Shown here: positions 24,044-36,833 of the stretch, one piece after another
How the letters are laid out: each line of letters opens with the position of its first letter
How positions within the stretch are numbered: the first letter of the stretch is position 1
Source: Paramecium pentaurelia
Lineage: Eukaryota > Ciliophora > Oligohymenophorea > Peniculida > Parameciidae
Length of the DNA: 64,000 nt
Assembly: GCA_905183005.1 (NCBI GenBank)
Contig: CAJJDO010000133.1
Span: forward strand, 245,017-309,016
Direction: 5' to 3'
The notes under the pieces: model-generated
The model's database searches: none
Seen by the model: the letters and a program-made list of their open reading frames with translations, nothing else
What the model was told of the DNA's origin: nothing
Translations under genes and position numbers: made by a program

Positions 24044-25756
24044 TCAATAATACAATGATCCTGATCTTTCATGAACTGCTCTATTAGCTGCTAACTTTGG
24101 AGTTGAAAATCCTTTACTTGACACTAAATATCTTTAATTTTTCTCCCAAAATCCATCATTTTTTATATTTTCATCATCATCATTTTCCTCTCCTTCAATC
24201 TTCAATAAATCATCATCAATATCTTCAAAAACTCCTAATTACTCATTATTTTCTTATTTAATATTTTTTAATATCTCTTATTCTTTTTTAGTTGGATTTT
24301 CAGGATTTACAAAATCTAATATAATTGAACTTTATTTATCAAAAAAATATAGCGAAATTGTAAAGATGATACCAAATACTGAAACACCACTATAGAAGAA
24401 TCCCACAGTTGAATATCCTTCTTCTTTAGTAGTAGCTCCCTCTACAATATACCCAGCTAAAATTGGGAATAAGGCCATAGAAGTACTAGTAAACATTCCC
24501 AAAATTCCAAATGCAGTTCCTATAACTCTTTATTACACTACATATTAAACTGATGGTATTAAAACACAACAATATAAAGAATATGACATTCCCAACATTA
24601 TTAATGGAATAATTGAAAACCAATTAGGTTAATCATGATAACCTTACTTCATAAAACCAAAGAGGAAATGAGTTACTGAAAAAAAGAGACAAGTAATTAA
24701 TATGAAGAATCGTCTCTTACCCACTTTATCCACATATGGACCTAAAAATGGACTAGTTATAGCTATATATATTACATTAATACCAGCAGCTAAATAAGTT
24801 AAAGTTAGGATTCTTCCAGATTAAACATAACTGAATTCAAATTTTTCTTATAAAAAATCATTAGCATCATCTAAAAATGGTACATATGATCCCATTGATA
24901 GTGTGCATATTAATATTAGAATCCAAAATGTTCCATTTAAACTTTTGATATCTTTAAAGGATACTTTTTCAACTTATTCACTCTTTTCACTTGTATTATC
25001 CTTATATACGAATTATAATTCTTTTTGTTTAAATTATTTGTTTACCTTTCTATTTCTTATCATTGTTTTTATCTAAAATACACAAAACTACTCCACAAAT
25101 AAATGATAGAAAGCATAAAAATACACTAAAGAATAACGGATAAGTCAAGCCATTAAAATGATCATAAATTGTAGGTGTGACAAAGGAATTAGCTGCTGAT
25201 GCTATTTCTGGCATTGTCATTATATATCCAATGGCTGTTGATAATTCTTTTCCTCTAAACCATTTACTAATCATAGCTGTTTATGCTATAAGTAGACTTT
25301 CAGAAGCAGTCCCAAAAAGTACTCTTCCTGCTAACATTATCCAGAAACTCTTAAAAAATCCTCCAAATGCTATGATAGTCTAAGCAATCACAACAATTGC
25401 ACTGAATCCCAATATAGCAACTCTTATACCTTTATGTATTAGATATTAATTTTACCTAAAACATCAATAATAACTCCTCCAATTAGAGTTAAGAAAATGT
25501 TTGGAAATGAAAAAGCTGTATACATTAAATTATATTTGGAAATGCTAATATTCAAATCTTGTGTTAATTATCTCTAAAGAGCTTGAGGATTATCGAAAGA
25601 GTAATTATTTCCAAACATTAAGAGGCATGCTAAAATTAACATAATATATTTAAGAGAAGACTTCTTTTCTTATTTTTGTTCTTATTCTACATCAACTTAC
25701 TCAGAATAAACCGTGTTTTTATTTACATTATTTTCAACACTATCATTAACTTTCAT
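24044..25756 (-). CDS. MFS transporter, MFSD1-like
   Basis: This is a 12-helix secondary transporter of about 553 residues. Helices are obvious, e.g. YIMLILACLLMFGNNYSF and NIFLTLIGGVIIDVLG. The loop between helices 2 and 3 carries GGVIIDVLGIR, a variant of the MFS motif A, repeated in the second half as GPYVDKVGKRR. The segment WFRGKELSTAIGY after helix 4 resembles MFSD1, the lysosomal dipeptide exporter family, so export from a vacuole is possible. Two AAG-ended introns, 25430-25455 and 25021-25045, restore the frame. A short acidic cytosolic N-terminus and an Asp/Glu-rich C-terminal tail of about 90 residues flank the core. The substrate cannot be read from sequence. Confidence 0.9.
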
Positions 25757-25879
25757 TTGTTTTATGACTATTTTATAGTTTAGACAAAAAGTAAATTATA
25801 AAAATTAATGACCATAAATTTGTCACATACTTAATCATTAAATTATAAGAATCAAAAACAAATAAATTTACTTAAACTT

Positions 25880-26255
25880 TCATTCATGTTTTCTTATTCT
25901 TTTACTTTGCTTATCAATCCTATTGATAAATTTAATCAATGTATTGTAATCATCTTTATTTAAATAAGTAAATTCTTCATTCATTTTATCAATTTGTTCT
26001 AGAAAATCATCGTCTTTTTCCAATTTGTAATCATACTTTTTCTTACTCTCAGACTTAGATAATATGTTATAAGCCTCATTAATCTCTTGGAATTATGTAA
26101 TTGCTTAAGCTCTACAATTAATATTCTTATCCTGTTGGTAGATTAATTATATATCATACTGGATGCCATTTTAAAGCTAATTTATGATATGCTTCCTTTA
26201 TTTAATGTTTTTAAGCATTTCTATCTAACCCCAATGTTATATAATGATTCTTCAT
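25880..26255 (-). CDS. Small J-domain (DnaJ-type) co-chaperone
   Basis: J domains stimulate Hsp70 ATPase. The 115-residue protein is nearly all J domain: MKNHYITLGLDRNA, IKEAYHKLALKWHPDKN, then QFQEINEAYNILS and KKKYDYKLEK. The HPD tripeptide needed for Hsp70 contact is split by a 28-nt intron (26132-26159) that ends CAG, so Asp is coded just after the junction. That exact reconstruction strongly supports the intron. There is no Gly/Phe linker, zinc finger or membrane helix, so it is a class C type. The C-terminal 45 residues form a charged helix. Its partner and location are unknown. Confidence 0.93.
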
Positions 26256-26354
26256 TATTTTTAATCATTATCAGAAAGACCAATTCTTTAGAATTAATCT
26301 TTATGGAAATTCTGGAACATAGTTATTAATAATTTATTATGATATTATTCATAT

Positions 26355-27568
26355 TCAATCTTCCGTTGGATTACCCAAAATTTAAAAGTTTTTTCCTCTG
26401 AAATCTCCAGCTTATCCTCTAAGTTTAACATATTCTGCAAAATCTCTTTAATTAGCTGAAAATGCACCAATAATTTAAGATACTAATTATCTTTTCTATT
26501 CTCTATTATATTATTATAAAATAAAAAATACCTCTTTTCTCTAGTTAATTAATAATTATATGCCTTTTCTCTACATTCACCACCTCTATCTTCACTTTAT
26601 TTATTTTTAGCATCCAATCTAGCATTATAATCACTTAAATCTCTTTTTTAATCTTATATTCTATTATCTAAACCTAAGATAGCAGCTGTTAATTAAGCAA
26701 GAGCATTATTTAAACTGGTTAAATCTTTATCAAAATTACCCTTTTCTAACATGAACATATTCAATCTCTTTTATTCTGCTTTAGTTTCCAATGCTTTACT
26801 ATCTTCAATTTATTTAAGCATTAAATCACATAAATTAACAATTTTATTAACAGTAGGTGAATTCTAAAAATCTTCACTTTGAGCAGCATTAGTAATTTCA
26901 GCAAAAACATTGAACATCTTAGAATAACTTTTTTTGATTTCAAATTTCTCTAAAAAATATAATAATAATATATATTTACTTGCTTATTCAGAAGCATTAA
27001 TAAAGTAATCTCTAACTTTTTACCATTATGATTCATTATTCATTTATAAAAAACTTTAATTTTTATCTGAAAACATTCTTCTAACTGTTTCAATAACAAA
27101 TGTTGCATAATCATGTTCTTCAACCTTTTTATCAAATTCAGCTTTCTCTGTTTCTCTTTTCTTAACTAAATCAGCTAATTTCTTTTCTGTTTCAACCTTC
27201 CATGCATTCTTTGCATCATATTAACCTTATTTATATGATCTTAATGGTTCTAATTCATCTAAAATTGATTAGATTTCAACTGTTCTTCTTTCTAAGTTTG
27301 CACTCTCTTATTGTAATATTTTAATATCTTCTGTGCATTAATTTTAATATTCATTATTAGCTTTATCATCTTCTTTTTATTCATTTTCAATTGATGTTTC
27401 TAAGTTTCTCATTATTTCAATGAATCTAGCAATTGGTTCACCTGTACTCATTTGCATTTATAGAGTATCAATTAATGTTCTACCAAATTCATCTTCATCA
27501 AATGCTCTAAATTGATCAAATTTATCTGCAATAGCTAAAGCTATTAAGCAAAGCACCAAAATTTTCAT
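26355..27568 (-). CDS. Secreted coiled-coil protein, trichocyst-matrix-like
   Basis: The product is 384 residues and starts with a clean signal peptide, MKILVLCLIALAIA. The rest is Lys/Glu/Gln-rich coiled coil with few Cys residues (CTEDIKILQQESANLERR, then CDLMLKQ and GGECREKAYNYQ). It has short hydrophobic ends. Trichocyst matrix proteins and Tetrahymena granule-lattice proteins have this layout and similar Asn/Gln-Cys-heptad blocks, so storage in exocytic granules is the best guess. Introns 26950-26979 and 26503-26531 end TAG. The C-terminus, FQILGNPTED, follows the second one. Proprotein cleavage sites were not identified. Confidence 0.8.
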
Positions 27569-27632
27569 TAATAAATTAATTAAAAACGAATTCCATTAAT
27601 AATTAACAATTATTTAATTATTATTTTAAAAA

Positions 27633-29721
27633 ATGTCAATTATAGAAAATGAAGAAATCCTTAATAATTATATGGTTAAAAATTTATAGAAAGGTAAAGA
27701 AAGAGAAAATCATAGTGATTTCTATGATTATAATCCATTAACTTCAACATTTTAATGTTATGGATGTCAAAAATAAAAACCAAAATAAGTCTCATTATTA
27801 TTATCTAATTAAAAAATTAAAAAGAAGAGAAAGACATTAGAAATTTATAAAATGAATGATATCATTATAAAACCTTGGCATCCTTTTTTAAGAGAATTTT
27901 AAAAAATATTTAAAAACTCAATTACTCCTCAACATAAATAACTAAATTATTTAACAGAGTATTATAAACCAGATATTGTATTATAATTATATGAAGTTAT
28001 TCGCAGATTAAGAGAATAATTAGAAGAAAATATTAAATAAATTTAAAAAGGTGAAATCTCAATTGCACCCATTCTTGAAACATTAGCAATATATTCAATA
28101 GATGAAATTGAAATCAATTATGAAACATTACACAATAGTACTAAGTCTATTCAATAAGATTCTACTAGAAAATCATTGGCTAGTTCAAGTATAAGATATT
28201 AAATGTAAGAAAAGAAAATCTAACATTATAAAGAATAGTGGGAAATAGTTAAAGAGTAAGTAGTATTATTAGAATAGAATAATTCCATAGGTTTGAAATA
28301 ATAAATAGAAAATACAATTAGGGCATAGAAAGAAATCTAATATTTAAAGAGTGTTTTGAAAGAAACTTAGGATCATCTTATGATAATTGAAAGAGATAAG
28401 GAATAATTAATTAAAGAAAATTACTTTTTATTTCAATATGCCTAATTAGATAGACATTATTTATTTATTAGAATTATGGAAGTATAATAATAATCATATG
28501 TAGTAATATCCAGTAGAATAATTAAAAGAAACAGATATATCTTATTTTGAAATCTATCTTAAAGAATTAGAAAAAGAATAAGCTAAATTGAAATTAGAAA
28601 ATACAAAATTAAAAATTCATACAAATCATTTAGAAAAGGAAACAGAACTCATAAAATAAGAATCATTTTCATAATTTTCTAATGAATTTTAAACTTAAGA
28701 ATAAAAATGGAGTATTGAAAAAAATTAATTAGAGAAAACACTTTAATAATTAAAATAAGATTTATAGATAAGTTAGAAATTTGAAAAGGAATTAAGGATT
28801 CTCAATTAAACATTATAAGGAGAATAAGATAAATTAAGAAAATAATTATTTGAATATCAAACTAGTATGAACAATATCAGTCATCAACATTTAATTTAGA
28901 GATAATAAAATGATTAATTATTAAAATAGAATTAAGAACTTCAATAGACTATATAATTATTAGAATAGTAAGCAATAGGTAATAAATAATAATTTAATAA
29001 AATGAATCCTAATGATTAAGCTTAATAATTAGCATTAATTATTCTATCTAAACAACAACCAAATCAAGAATAAATTAAATTACTTTAATAAGTATTTGGA
29101 GAATTTACTGATTAAATAATTTAGAATTAACTAGAATAAAATTAGAATGAATAAGCTGAAAAATTGATTCAATAATTATAAGATTTAAGAAATTTTAAAG
29201 AAAAACTTGAATTTTAAAATAGATTAACAAATAAATAAATAGAAGAAATAAAAAAAGAAATTGAATATGCTTTTTTATTGAATGAAACTTAATAATCTTA
29301 AACAAAAATCGGTAGAAAATTAAATTATGATATTTAAGATTAAACTTAATTTTACTAATCTTTAGTAAGAATTAATGAAATTTTGAATAGTAAAGAAGAA
29401 GATCTATCAAAATTAAATATCTTAAAAAGTTAATCTCCAATAAATATGAAATAGGAAATATCTTAACTTCATTATTTATTATTATTGTAAGCATTATCTT
29501 TAGAAGAGATGATTCTTAATAGTGAATAAAATTAAACTGAGAATTTCTCAGATCAAGATATTAAAAGTTCTAATGGAAAAGAATAATAACCTTCTGATTT
29601 TTATGCTATAGATGAATAAGAAATAGAGGAAAGTTCTCAAAATGATTAAGATGAAGAAGTTGAAGAGAGTTCTATCCATCAACCAGAACCATATTAGGAA
29701 GTAGAAAATTAAAGAAAATGA
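27633..29721 (+). CDS. Long coiled-coil protein
   Basis: The predicted protein has 688 residues and one 22-nt intron (28482-28503). The first 60 residues contain a CYGCQ pair of Cys residues and no known zinc finger. From about residue 190 to 600 heptads are nearly continuous (KELEKEQAKLKLENTKLK and similar), rich in Gln, Glu, Leu and Asn. The end is acidic (SSQNDQDEEVEESS). Such proteins usually build cytoskeletal or basal-body scaffolds in ciliates, but no specific family is recognised. It starts 64 bp from the divergent secreted-protein gene. Confidence 0.8.
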
Positions 29722-29940
29722 ATTCTCTTTTAATTAAGTTTTATATTATATTAACTTTTAATTTCTATATCATTAATTAAAATTTGAATTATTTGTTTCA
29801 TTTTATTCAATAAGTTAGATGTTAATAAATATATAATTTATAAATAATTTTAATTTAATTTATGAATAAAATCAATATTAAAAGGAGAGATATATAATAA
29901 CAAATTTTATTTATATATTTATCCGTTAATAATTTACCCA

Positions 29941-31704
29941 ATGAATTCAACCATTAGATAACCACTATCACTACATAACTCAATTGATAAGAGAGAGAAT
30001 AGACCTGAAACTAAGCAGGATGCAAAACCATTCTCATTCATAAAACCAGGTATATCAAATTATCAACCATTGTCATAATCAAATACTTAATTACCTCCTT
30101 AATCTCCTATGACTATACCACAATAGATTTCTAAATAATCAAAGCCCAATTGTTCAATTTAAGATCTGGAAACTTTTATAAAGGAAATAGATAGATTACA
30201 AATAGAGAATCAAAAATTGAAAGAAAAGACTTAAGAACCTTAAATAGTAGTCCAATAAGATCCAAAATTAGTACTGGAAAATCAAGAACTTAAAGTATAT
30301 ATTTTAATATATAAATTATAGGATTAATTGGATTTCCATAAACACAAATGTGAATTATAAGAGAAGAGTAATAATGATGCAGTAAGATAAATTGATTTAA
30401 GTTGGAAATAAGATATAGCTAATTTGAAATACTCAATGGAATAATAAGAATCAAAGCACAGATAAGCTTTGAAATAAGAATAACTATAGGCAAAATAGGA
30501 AATTGCTAGACTTTAATAGAACTTATCATAACTTTCTAGTTCAGATAATAAGAATTAAAGTCTTGTTTAAGCATTAGTAAATATTATAATTAAATTATAG
30601 GAAACTTAATTAATAAATTTAAAGAAAAATAATAATATTTTAGAAGAAAAGTTGTCATATGCAATTTAATAATTTGATTCATAATCAAAAGATTAAGAGT
30701 TTACTTTATTAAAATAATAAGCTGTAATTGGTTCATAGGAACAACATGTAACTGAACTAAAGAATAAATTAACATAGTAAAGAGAATAGAATTAAGAAAT
30801 TTGTTAATAATTAAATAAATACAAGGATGTAGCTGAAACTAAGAGTGCAAGTGAGTCTATTTTATAAAACAAATTGAAATTAATTGAAAGTGATTTTGAA
30901 CATTTGTCTTAAACTTATAATGAACACAAGGATTCATTATAATAAAAGATAAGTGATTTGACTTCTATGTATGGAAAATCTTAAGAATAGATTTGCCTTT
31001 TATAATAATAATAAACTAAAGAGCAGAATTAAATTAAAAAATTATAAACTACTTTGGAAAATTAAGAGAAAAATCATTAAAATGAAATAAATGATCTTCA
31101 TAAATAAAAATAAATGTTGATTTAATTTTTAGAATAAGAATTATTAGGTTATAAGGAATAAAATTAATAAATGAAATTAATGAATTAGAAATTGGAAACT
31201 TAATATAAGGAAAATCAATAATCATATTAATAAAATTTTAGAGAATTAGAATGTAAAACTAATATGTTAGGAGATGAATGTACTAGACTCAATAATATCA
31301 TTAAATAAAAAGATGAGTAAGTTTTTAGATTGTAAGTTTAATTAAAAGATTTGATGAATCTTAATGGAAAAAATTAAAATTAAGAATAAATCTTAGAAAC
31401 TTTATAAATTAAAGAAGGAGAAATTAATATTCTAAAATAATAGAATGATAGTTTGATAAGTGATTTATCAAGGTAAGCTGAAAATTATAGAAATCTAGTA
31501 TAATAACATAAATAATTGTAGAAATACTCTGAAGAAGTAAAGATGAATAATATAACTATAAATGAATTTTAGAGTAAGTGTGAATTATAAGATAAGGAGA
31601 TTGAAAGATTACGTTAGAAAGTCTTAGAAAAATCTTCATTATTAGAAAAAGTATAGAAAGAGAATTTGGAATATTAAGCTAAGCTAAAATCAAAGTTAAG
31701 ATGA
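29941..31704 (+). CDS. Long coiled-coil protein
   Basis: About 578 residues. A Pro/Ser/Gln-rich leader of 80 residues is followed by an almost unbroken coiled coil from LETFIKEIDRLQIENQKLK to the C-terminal KSKLR. A 27-nt stretch at 30295-30321 begins GTATAT and ends TAG. It is in frame and stop-free, so it could be coding, but it reads as hydrophobic VYILIYKLQ inside a polar coil, so removal is more likely. No motor or globular domain is seen. It sits in tandem with another coiled-coil gene and just before kinesin-13. A structural role is inference only. Confidence 0.8.
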
Positions 31705-31855
31705 TATTTTTACTTTTATTTTATTAAATAATAATGATATATAAATATACAAATATAGAAGTCTTATTAGAAAGGGTATTCAATTATCTATATATTTTAA
31801 TGAGGATAACGAACTAAAAATAACAAATTAAATTCAAAAAAAAGTAAAATTTAAA

Positions 31856-33792
31856 ATGTTAATTGAATAAGGAGAACCTAAGATTATAGTAGCAGTTCGT
31901 AAGAGACCATTAAATAAGAAAGAGATGAATAAGGGCGATATAGATATTGTCGATGTTTCTAATTAATAAAGTTAAGTTGTTGTCAAAGAATAAAGGTATT
32001 GATTATTTGATGGATCATTATAGAACAAAAGTTGATTTGACTAAATATATAGAGGAGCATTAATTTAATTTTGATGCTGCTTTTGATGAAAATACAACAA
32101 ATGAGCAACTATATTTATAAATAGTGAGACCAATTGTTGAAGCTGCATTTAATAAGGCAAAAGTAACATGTTTTGCATATGGATAAACAGGATCTGGTAA
32201 AACATATACAATGCTTGGTGATTATTCAGAAAGAGTGCCTGGTTTATATTTATTAGCCGCTTATGACATTTTTTGTTTATTAAACAATGAATGTTATGGC
32301 CATCTCTAAATATCTATATCATTTTATGAAATCTATTGTGGGAAACTCTTTGATTTATTAAATGAACGAACATTATTACATGCAAGAGAAGATGCAAAAG
32401 GAAATGTTAATGTAGTAGGATTATAAGAAAGGAAAGTACAATCTGTAGAATAACTAATGAAAGTGATAGAATAAGGTAGTGCATCAAGAATTACAGCATC
32501 AAATTCATCAAATAATGATTCATCAAGATCTCATGCAATATTATAGATAACTTTAAAAGATGGTAATAAATGTCATGGAAAATTATCATTCATTGATTTA
32601 GCTGGTAGTGAAAGAGGTGCAGATGTAAGTGACACTAATAAATAAACTAGATTTGATGGTGCTGAAATTAATAAATCATTATTAGCATTAAAAGAATGTA
32701 TTAGAGCATTAGATTTAAATAAAAACCATACTCCTTTTAGAGGATCTAAATTAACTTTAGTATTAAAAGATTCTTTTGTTGGTAATTGTAAGACTGTTAT
32801 GATTGGTAATTTCTCACCTTCTAATTCATCATCTGAACATACATTAAATACATTAAGATATGCAGATAGAGTGAAAGAATTAAAAAAACCTAATGATAAA
32901 GATTTAAAAGATTAAGTTACATCTTTAGATAAATTAGCTAGAGAATTAATGTTACCAAGATAATAATAACCTGTTAAAAAATAAACATAAGTTTAATAAT
33001 AATTTAATCCTTTTAAAAATAATCCATTATAAAATTATTAGAATTAAAATCTATTTTAACAATAATAATAACCTTAATTTTTAAATTTATAAAATTCTAT
33101 TCCTGGAATGATGATTCCATAATAATAATAATAATAATAATATTCATATCAAAATTATATTTAACCTCCTCCTCCATAACCTTAACCAATGATCCCCTTA
33201 TAATAATAATAATAACCATAATTCAAAACTAATGAAACTAAAAATAAACATTCCTTTTAAAAACCAACTCCATAATTAAATGAACCTCGTCCCTATGTAA
33301 ATGAAAATGTATTTCCAGGACCGATTGAACGTAAATCAAGTAATTTTTATTAAAATATTTTTAAGAAGTAAATCAATCAATGGAAGATGATTTAATGAAA
33401 ATAGGATAAAAACATGAATAATTAATAAGTGTAATATTGGAAGAAGAAGAGAATTTGATATCTAATCATAGATCCCATATAGATTCTATGGTTGAATTAG
33501 TTAAATAAGTATTATTTATATGTAATTAATTTAGGAAATGATGTTATTACATAATATTGATAAACCAGGATCTGATGTGGATGAATATGTTAAAGGATTA
33601 GATTAGATATTGTTGACAAAAATAGAAGAAATTTAAACGTAAAATTATTTTATTAAATTTAATAGTTTACAATTTTAATTGTAGACTTTCAGATCACATT
33701 TGTCAGAAGAAGAAACTCTTTAGAAATAATTTTATTAATAAAGATAACAAATGACATAACAAGAATCTGAAGGCTCTGATATTTTTAAATGA
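31856..33792 (+). CDS. Kinesin-13 family microtubule depolymerase
   Basis: Kinesin-13 proteins remove tubulin from microtubule ends in spindles and cilia. The product is about 609 residues. The motor begins at once (IIVAVRKRPLNKKE). Its P-loop is CFAYGQTGSGKTYTM near residue 97, switch I is NDSSRSHAIL, switch II is LSFIDLAGSERGAD, and NKSLLALKECIRAL and HTPFRGSKLTLVLKDSF follow. The family-specific tail HEQLISVILEEEENLI, SHIDSMVELVKQEMMLL and KPGSDVDEYVKGLDQIL is like MCAK/KIF2. The usual N-terminal and neck region is nearly absent, and a Gln/Pro-rich linker of about 110 residues joins motor and tail. Introns: 31996-32023, 33340-33365 (AAG), 33509-33534, 33639-33665 (in frame). Confidence 0.94.
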
Positions 33793-33838
33793 CAATTAAA
33801 TAATTCATAATATAATTAATTATTATGCATTTATTAAA

Positions 33839-35006
33839 TCATTATTCAAAAAATGGATGTTTTAAAGCATCTTCAACTTTAATTCTCTTTTAAGGATCTA
33901 ATTCTAATAACTAAGTAAGTAAATCCTCTGCTTTATCATCAAATCCTTCTACATGAATTACATTTCTCCAATTAATTGGAGATTTAGCAACAACAGATGG
34001 CAAATTTAAATAATATCCTATAAATAAGTATAATAAATATTATATTACCAAATTTATTACAAATCTTAGTAATTGCCTCAGCTCCAAATAGTGATGTCAA
34101 TTCTAAAATAAAATTTACATAAAATAAATTTTTAGAAACTGCAGGTTTATGAACCATTCTTACATTACTAAATAGATTGTATTTCCTTGTTAGAAATTAT
34201 AAAAATATCACTCCTACAGCCCATATATCAACTTCATAAGATTATTCTTGATAATGTAAAATGGATTCTAATGGCATAAAACTTTCAGTGCCTATTTTAT
34301 TATGTCCAATCTATGAGATTGTTTTCATAATATCTTCATACAATTACTTTTTTTGTCTTAATTCTAATATATTTCCACCATTCTCTAACATATTATTGAC
34401 AAATGATTTATCTATTTCTGACAATCCATAATCAATCAGTATGCCTTTTTTAATTTTTGGATTATAAAGGAAATTACCAGGTTTGACATCTCTATGATAT
34501 ATTCCATTTTATTTCAATACTAATAGAGCCTTTAATAATTCTCGTAAATAGTCTCTAATTTACTACATGTTGAAAGTAGAAAAAAATGTAATAAATGGAT
34601 CAAAACTAAAATAATCTGTTACTATGTAAATTTTTTAGTTTGTTAGGAATAAATTCACTAATTAAGGCAAGTTCTCCTTTCCTTAAACTAATTTTAAGAA
34701 TCCAATTTCTGCAAATATCAATTCTGGTGATACTGTTGAAAAATTCACTTTAATTGCATACTTCTTTGTTTTATCTTCTTATCCATTATGGTATGCATAT
34801 CTAAAATATAATCAAACATACCCTTTATAAACTACACCATATCCTCCTCTTCCCAATTCTCGAACAACTTTGTAATTATTTCGAAGATAAGCATCCTCAT
34901 CTATTAATAAATCAGGATAATATCGATCATTAGAATTTTAATTTATCTTGTTCTATTTGTCATTTGTCTTAGCCTTTGCTTTGGCTTACACTTATTATTT
35001 TTTCAT
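33839..35006 (-). CDS. CDC7-like protein kinase
   Basis: CDC7 (with Dbf4) phosphorylates MCM proteins to fire replication origins. The 371-residue kinase has LGRGGYGVVYKG, YAIKVNF, GIYHRDVKPGNFLY (the PGNFL form is typical of CDC7), then ILIDYGLSE in place of DFG, GTESFMPLESILHY, SYEVDIWAVGVIFLQFLT, ELTSLFGAEAI and DPQKRIKVEDALKHPFF. The spaced LFG block after a long insert supports CDC7. DFG is changed to DYG, so activity could be altered. Introns at 34801-34821 (21 nt) and 34018-34048. Only 20 bp separate its ATG from the divergent CSN2 ATG. No Dbf4-like gene is in the window. Confidence 0.88.
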
Positions 35007-35026
35007 TAATAAAATTACACAATATA

Positions 35027-36429
35027 ATGTCAGATTAAGAATATGATTATGATTACGATTATGATCAAAATTAGATTGATTAAGAAGAAGATCAAGATGA
35101 AATAGAATTAGAAAATAATTTTAATAGAGCAGAAGATGAATGGAAACTTAATCCAGATTTAGCATACTAACTCTTTAATGAAGTAATAGAAAGAGAGAAG
35201 TCTAAAGATATTAATTCAAGAAAATGGAGTTTTAAAAGTTATCAAGTATTAAATTTCTCACTTATTTGATAGTTTTTGATCTAGATATTGATTTAAAAAT
35301 CTAAATTTCAAGACAATCTAATATTTTAATATATTTAAGGATTTTTAGAATTATTAGATAGATAATATAAGACTGAAGGAGATAAAGCACTTAAGATTGT
35401 AGTTGATTCATTGATGAATTCTAATAATTCTCATCTTATATCTATAGTTCTACCAAATTTACTCGATAAATTAAAATATATGAACTAAATAGGAATATAT
35501 TGTGGAGCTAGTATGAAATTATGCAAAGATTATTATTAAAAAGGAAATTATAATAAATTAGAAGAAATTATTAATGTATTATTTATATTGTATACTCAAG
35601 AATATTTAAACTGTTTTGGATAATAGTCAAATACAAGATGAAGATAGAAAAAAAGCATTTCTTGCTGAATTATTGGCTTATAGAGTTCTATTGTACAATA
35701 GTACAAATCGTCAAGAATAAATCAAACCACTTTATAGATAATTATTAAAATCTAATCTAGATTTGCTTGAACCTTATGTATTTATCAATTATAACCAAGA
35801 TATCTGGAGTTATTAATCTAACAATTGGTTAATAAAAGGCTCTAGAAAGATAATATGAATAAAGTAGAAAGAAACTCATGGAGGCTTTCTATAATTTTTT
35901 AGATGCATGTTCACCAGAAGCTAAATAGGCACTTATTTATGCATCTGTTGTTAGTATACTTGAAAACTTTAAAATGAATTTGTTTGATGACATGAAGAGT
36001 AAGGTTTATGAATAAGATCAAAATGTTAAAGTATTTTAAGATTTAAGAATATCTTATGAATAATAAAATGTATAGAATTTCAGTAACATTATTAATTCTG
36101 AAGTAAAAATATTTTCTATTTTATAGTACTTTTTAAATGATATATTTTTAGCATTGTTGAAACCTTATATGTAATAAATAATTGTTGAAGTCAAAATATT
36201 AAGATATATTAAATGTTATTCAACAATTAAATTAGATTATTTATCTAAATAATTATTGATTGAAATTCCTGTTTTAAAATAATACATTTAAGGATTGATA
36301 ACCAAAAAATAATTTAATGGATTAATTGATGAAATAGAAGGATATTTAGAAATTAGAAGAGAAGTTGCAGAAACTCAAACAAAGGCCTTAAAAATCATTG
36401 TTGATCAAATCAAAATATTTGATTACTGA
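35027..36429 (+). CDS. COP9 signalosome subunit 2 (PCI domain)
   Basis: CSN2 helps bind cullin-RING ligases so that the signalosome can remove NEDD8. The product is 434 residues, close to the human 443. It has an acidic Tyr/Asp-rich start (MSDQEYDYDYD), then ELENNFNRAEDEWKLNP, and helical TPR-like repeats. The PCI half has QYEQSRKKLMEAFYNFLD, ACSPEAKQALIYASVVSIL, then ALLKPYMQQIIVEV, KLDYLSKQLLIEIPVLKQY and FNGLIDEIEGYLEIRRE. Introns: 35246-35272, 35576-35600 (AAG), 35778-35799 (AAG) and 36103-36126 (24 nt, in frame, contains no stop). It is more divergent than CSN2 of animals, so CSN2 rather than its lid homologue Rpn6 is the best but not certain call. Confidence 0.82.
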
Positions 36430-36833
36430 TTCTATTTTTATGAAGAATTAAATTAATATTTATAATTCTTTAAGTTAAGTATAATTTGAAAAATAATCCT
36501 ATTTTATATGTTAACTTTAAATATCTATCCTTTTTATTTAATTTAAAGCAGTCATTAAATGATAAAACAATTTGGCAATGTAATTTCACTTAAAATAAAA
36601 AGTATAATTAATAACATTGAAACTATATTATTATAAAAATATGAGATATATTATACTATAATAACTCATTATTATTATTAATATACTTTTCTAGATTGAA
36701 TAGTATGTTATTAGATTTCCATTAGAATTAAAAGAAGTATTTAAATTGACCAGATATGAATTAAGATTTTTATACTAAAATCCTCTCAATAATTTACACT
36801 TAAGTGTTTTTGAAAAATAATGTCATTAATTAA
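36430..36833 (+). other. Short unresolved ORFs upstream of an unknown gene
   Basis: Between the CSN2 stop and the next firm start are two open stretches. One is from ATG 36559 to TGA near 36699. The other runs about 36693-36893 and reads IEQYVIRFPLELKEVF, then LRFLYQNPLNN. The second looks coding, but no GT-AG pair joins it in frame to the downstream gene. It may be a missed 5' exon, a small separate gene, or chance. Confidence 0.35.
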
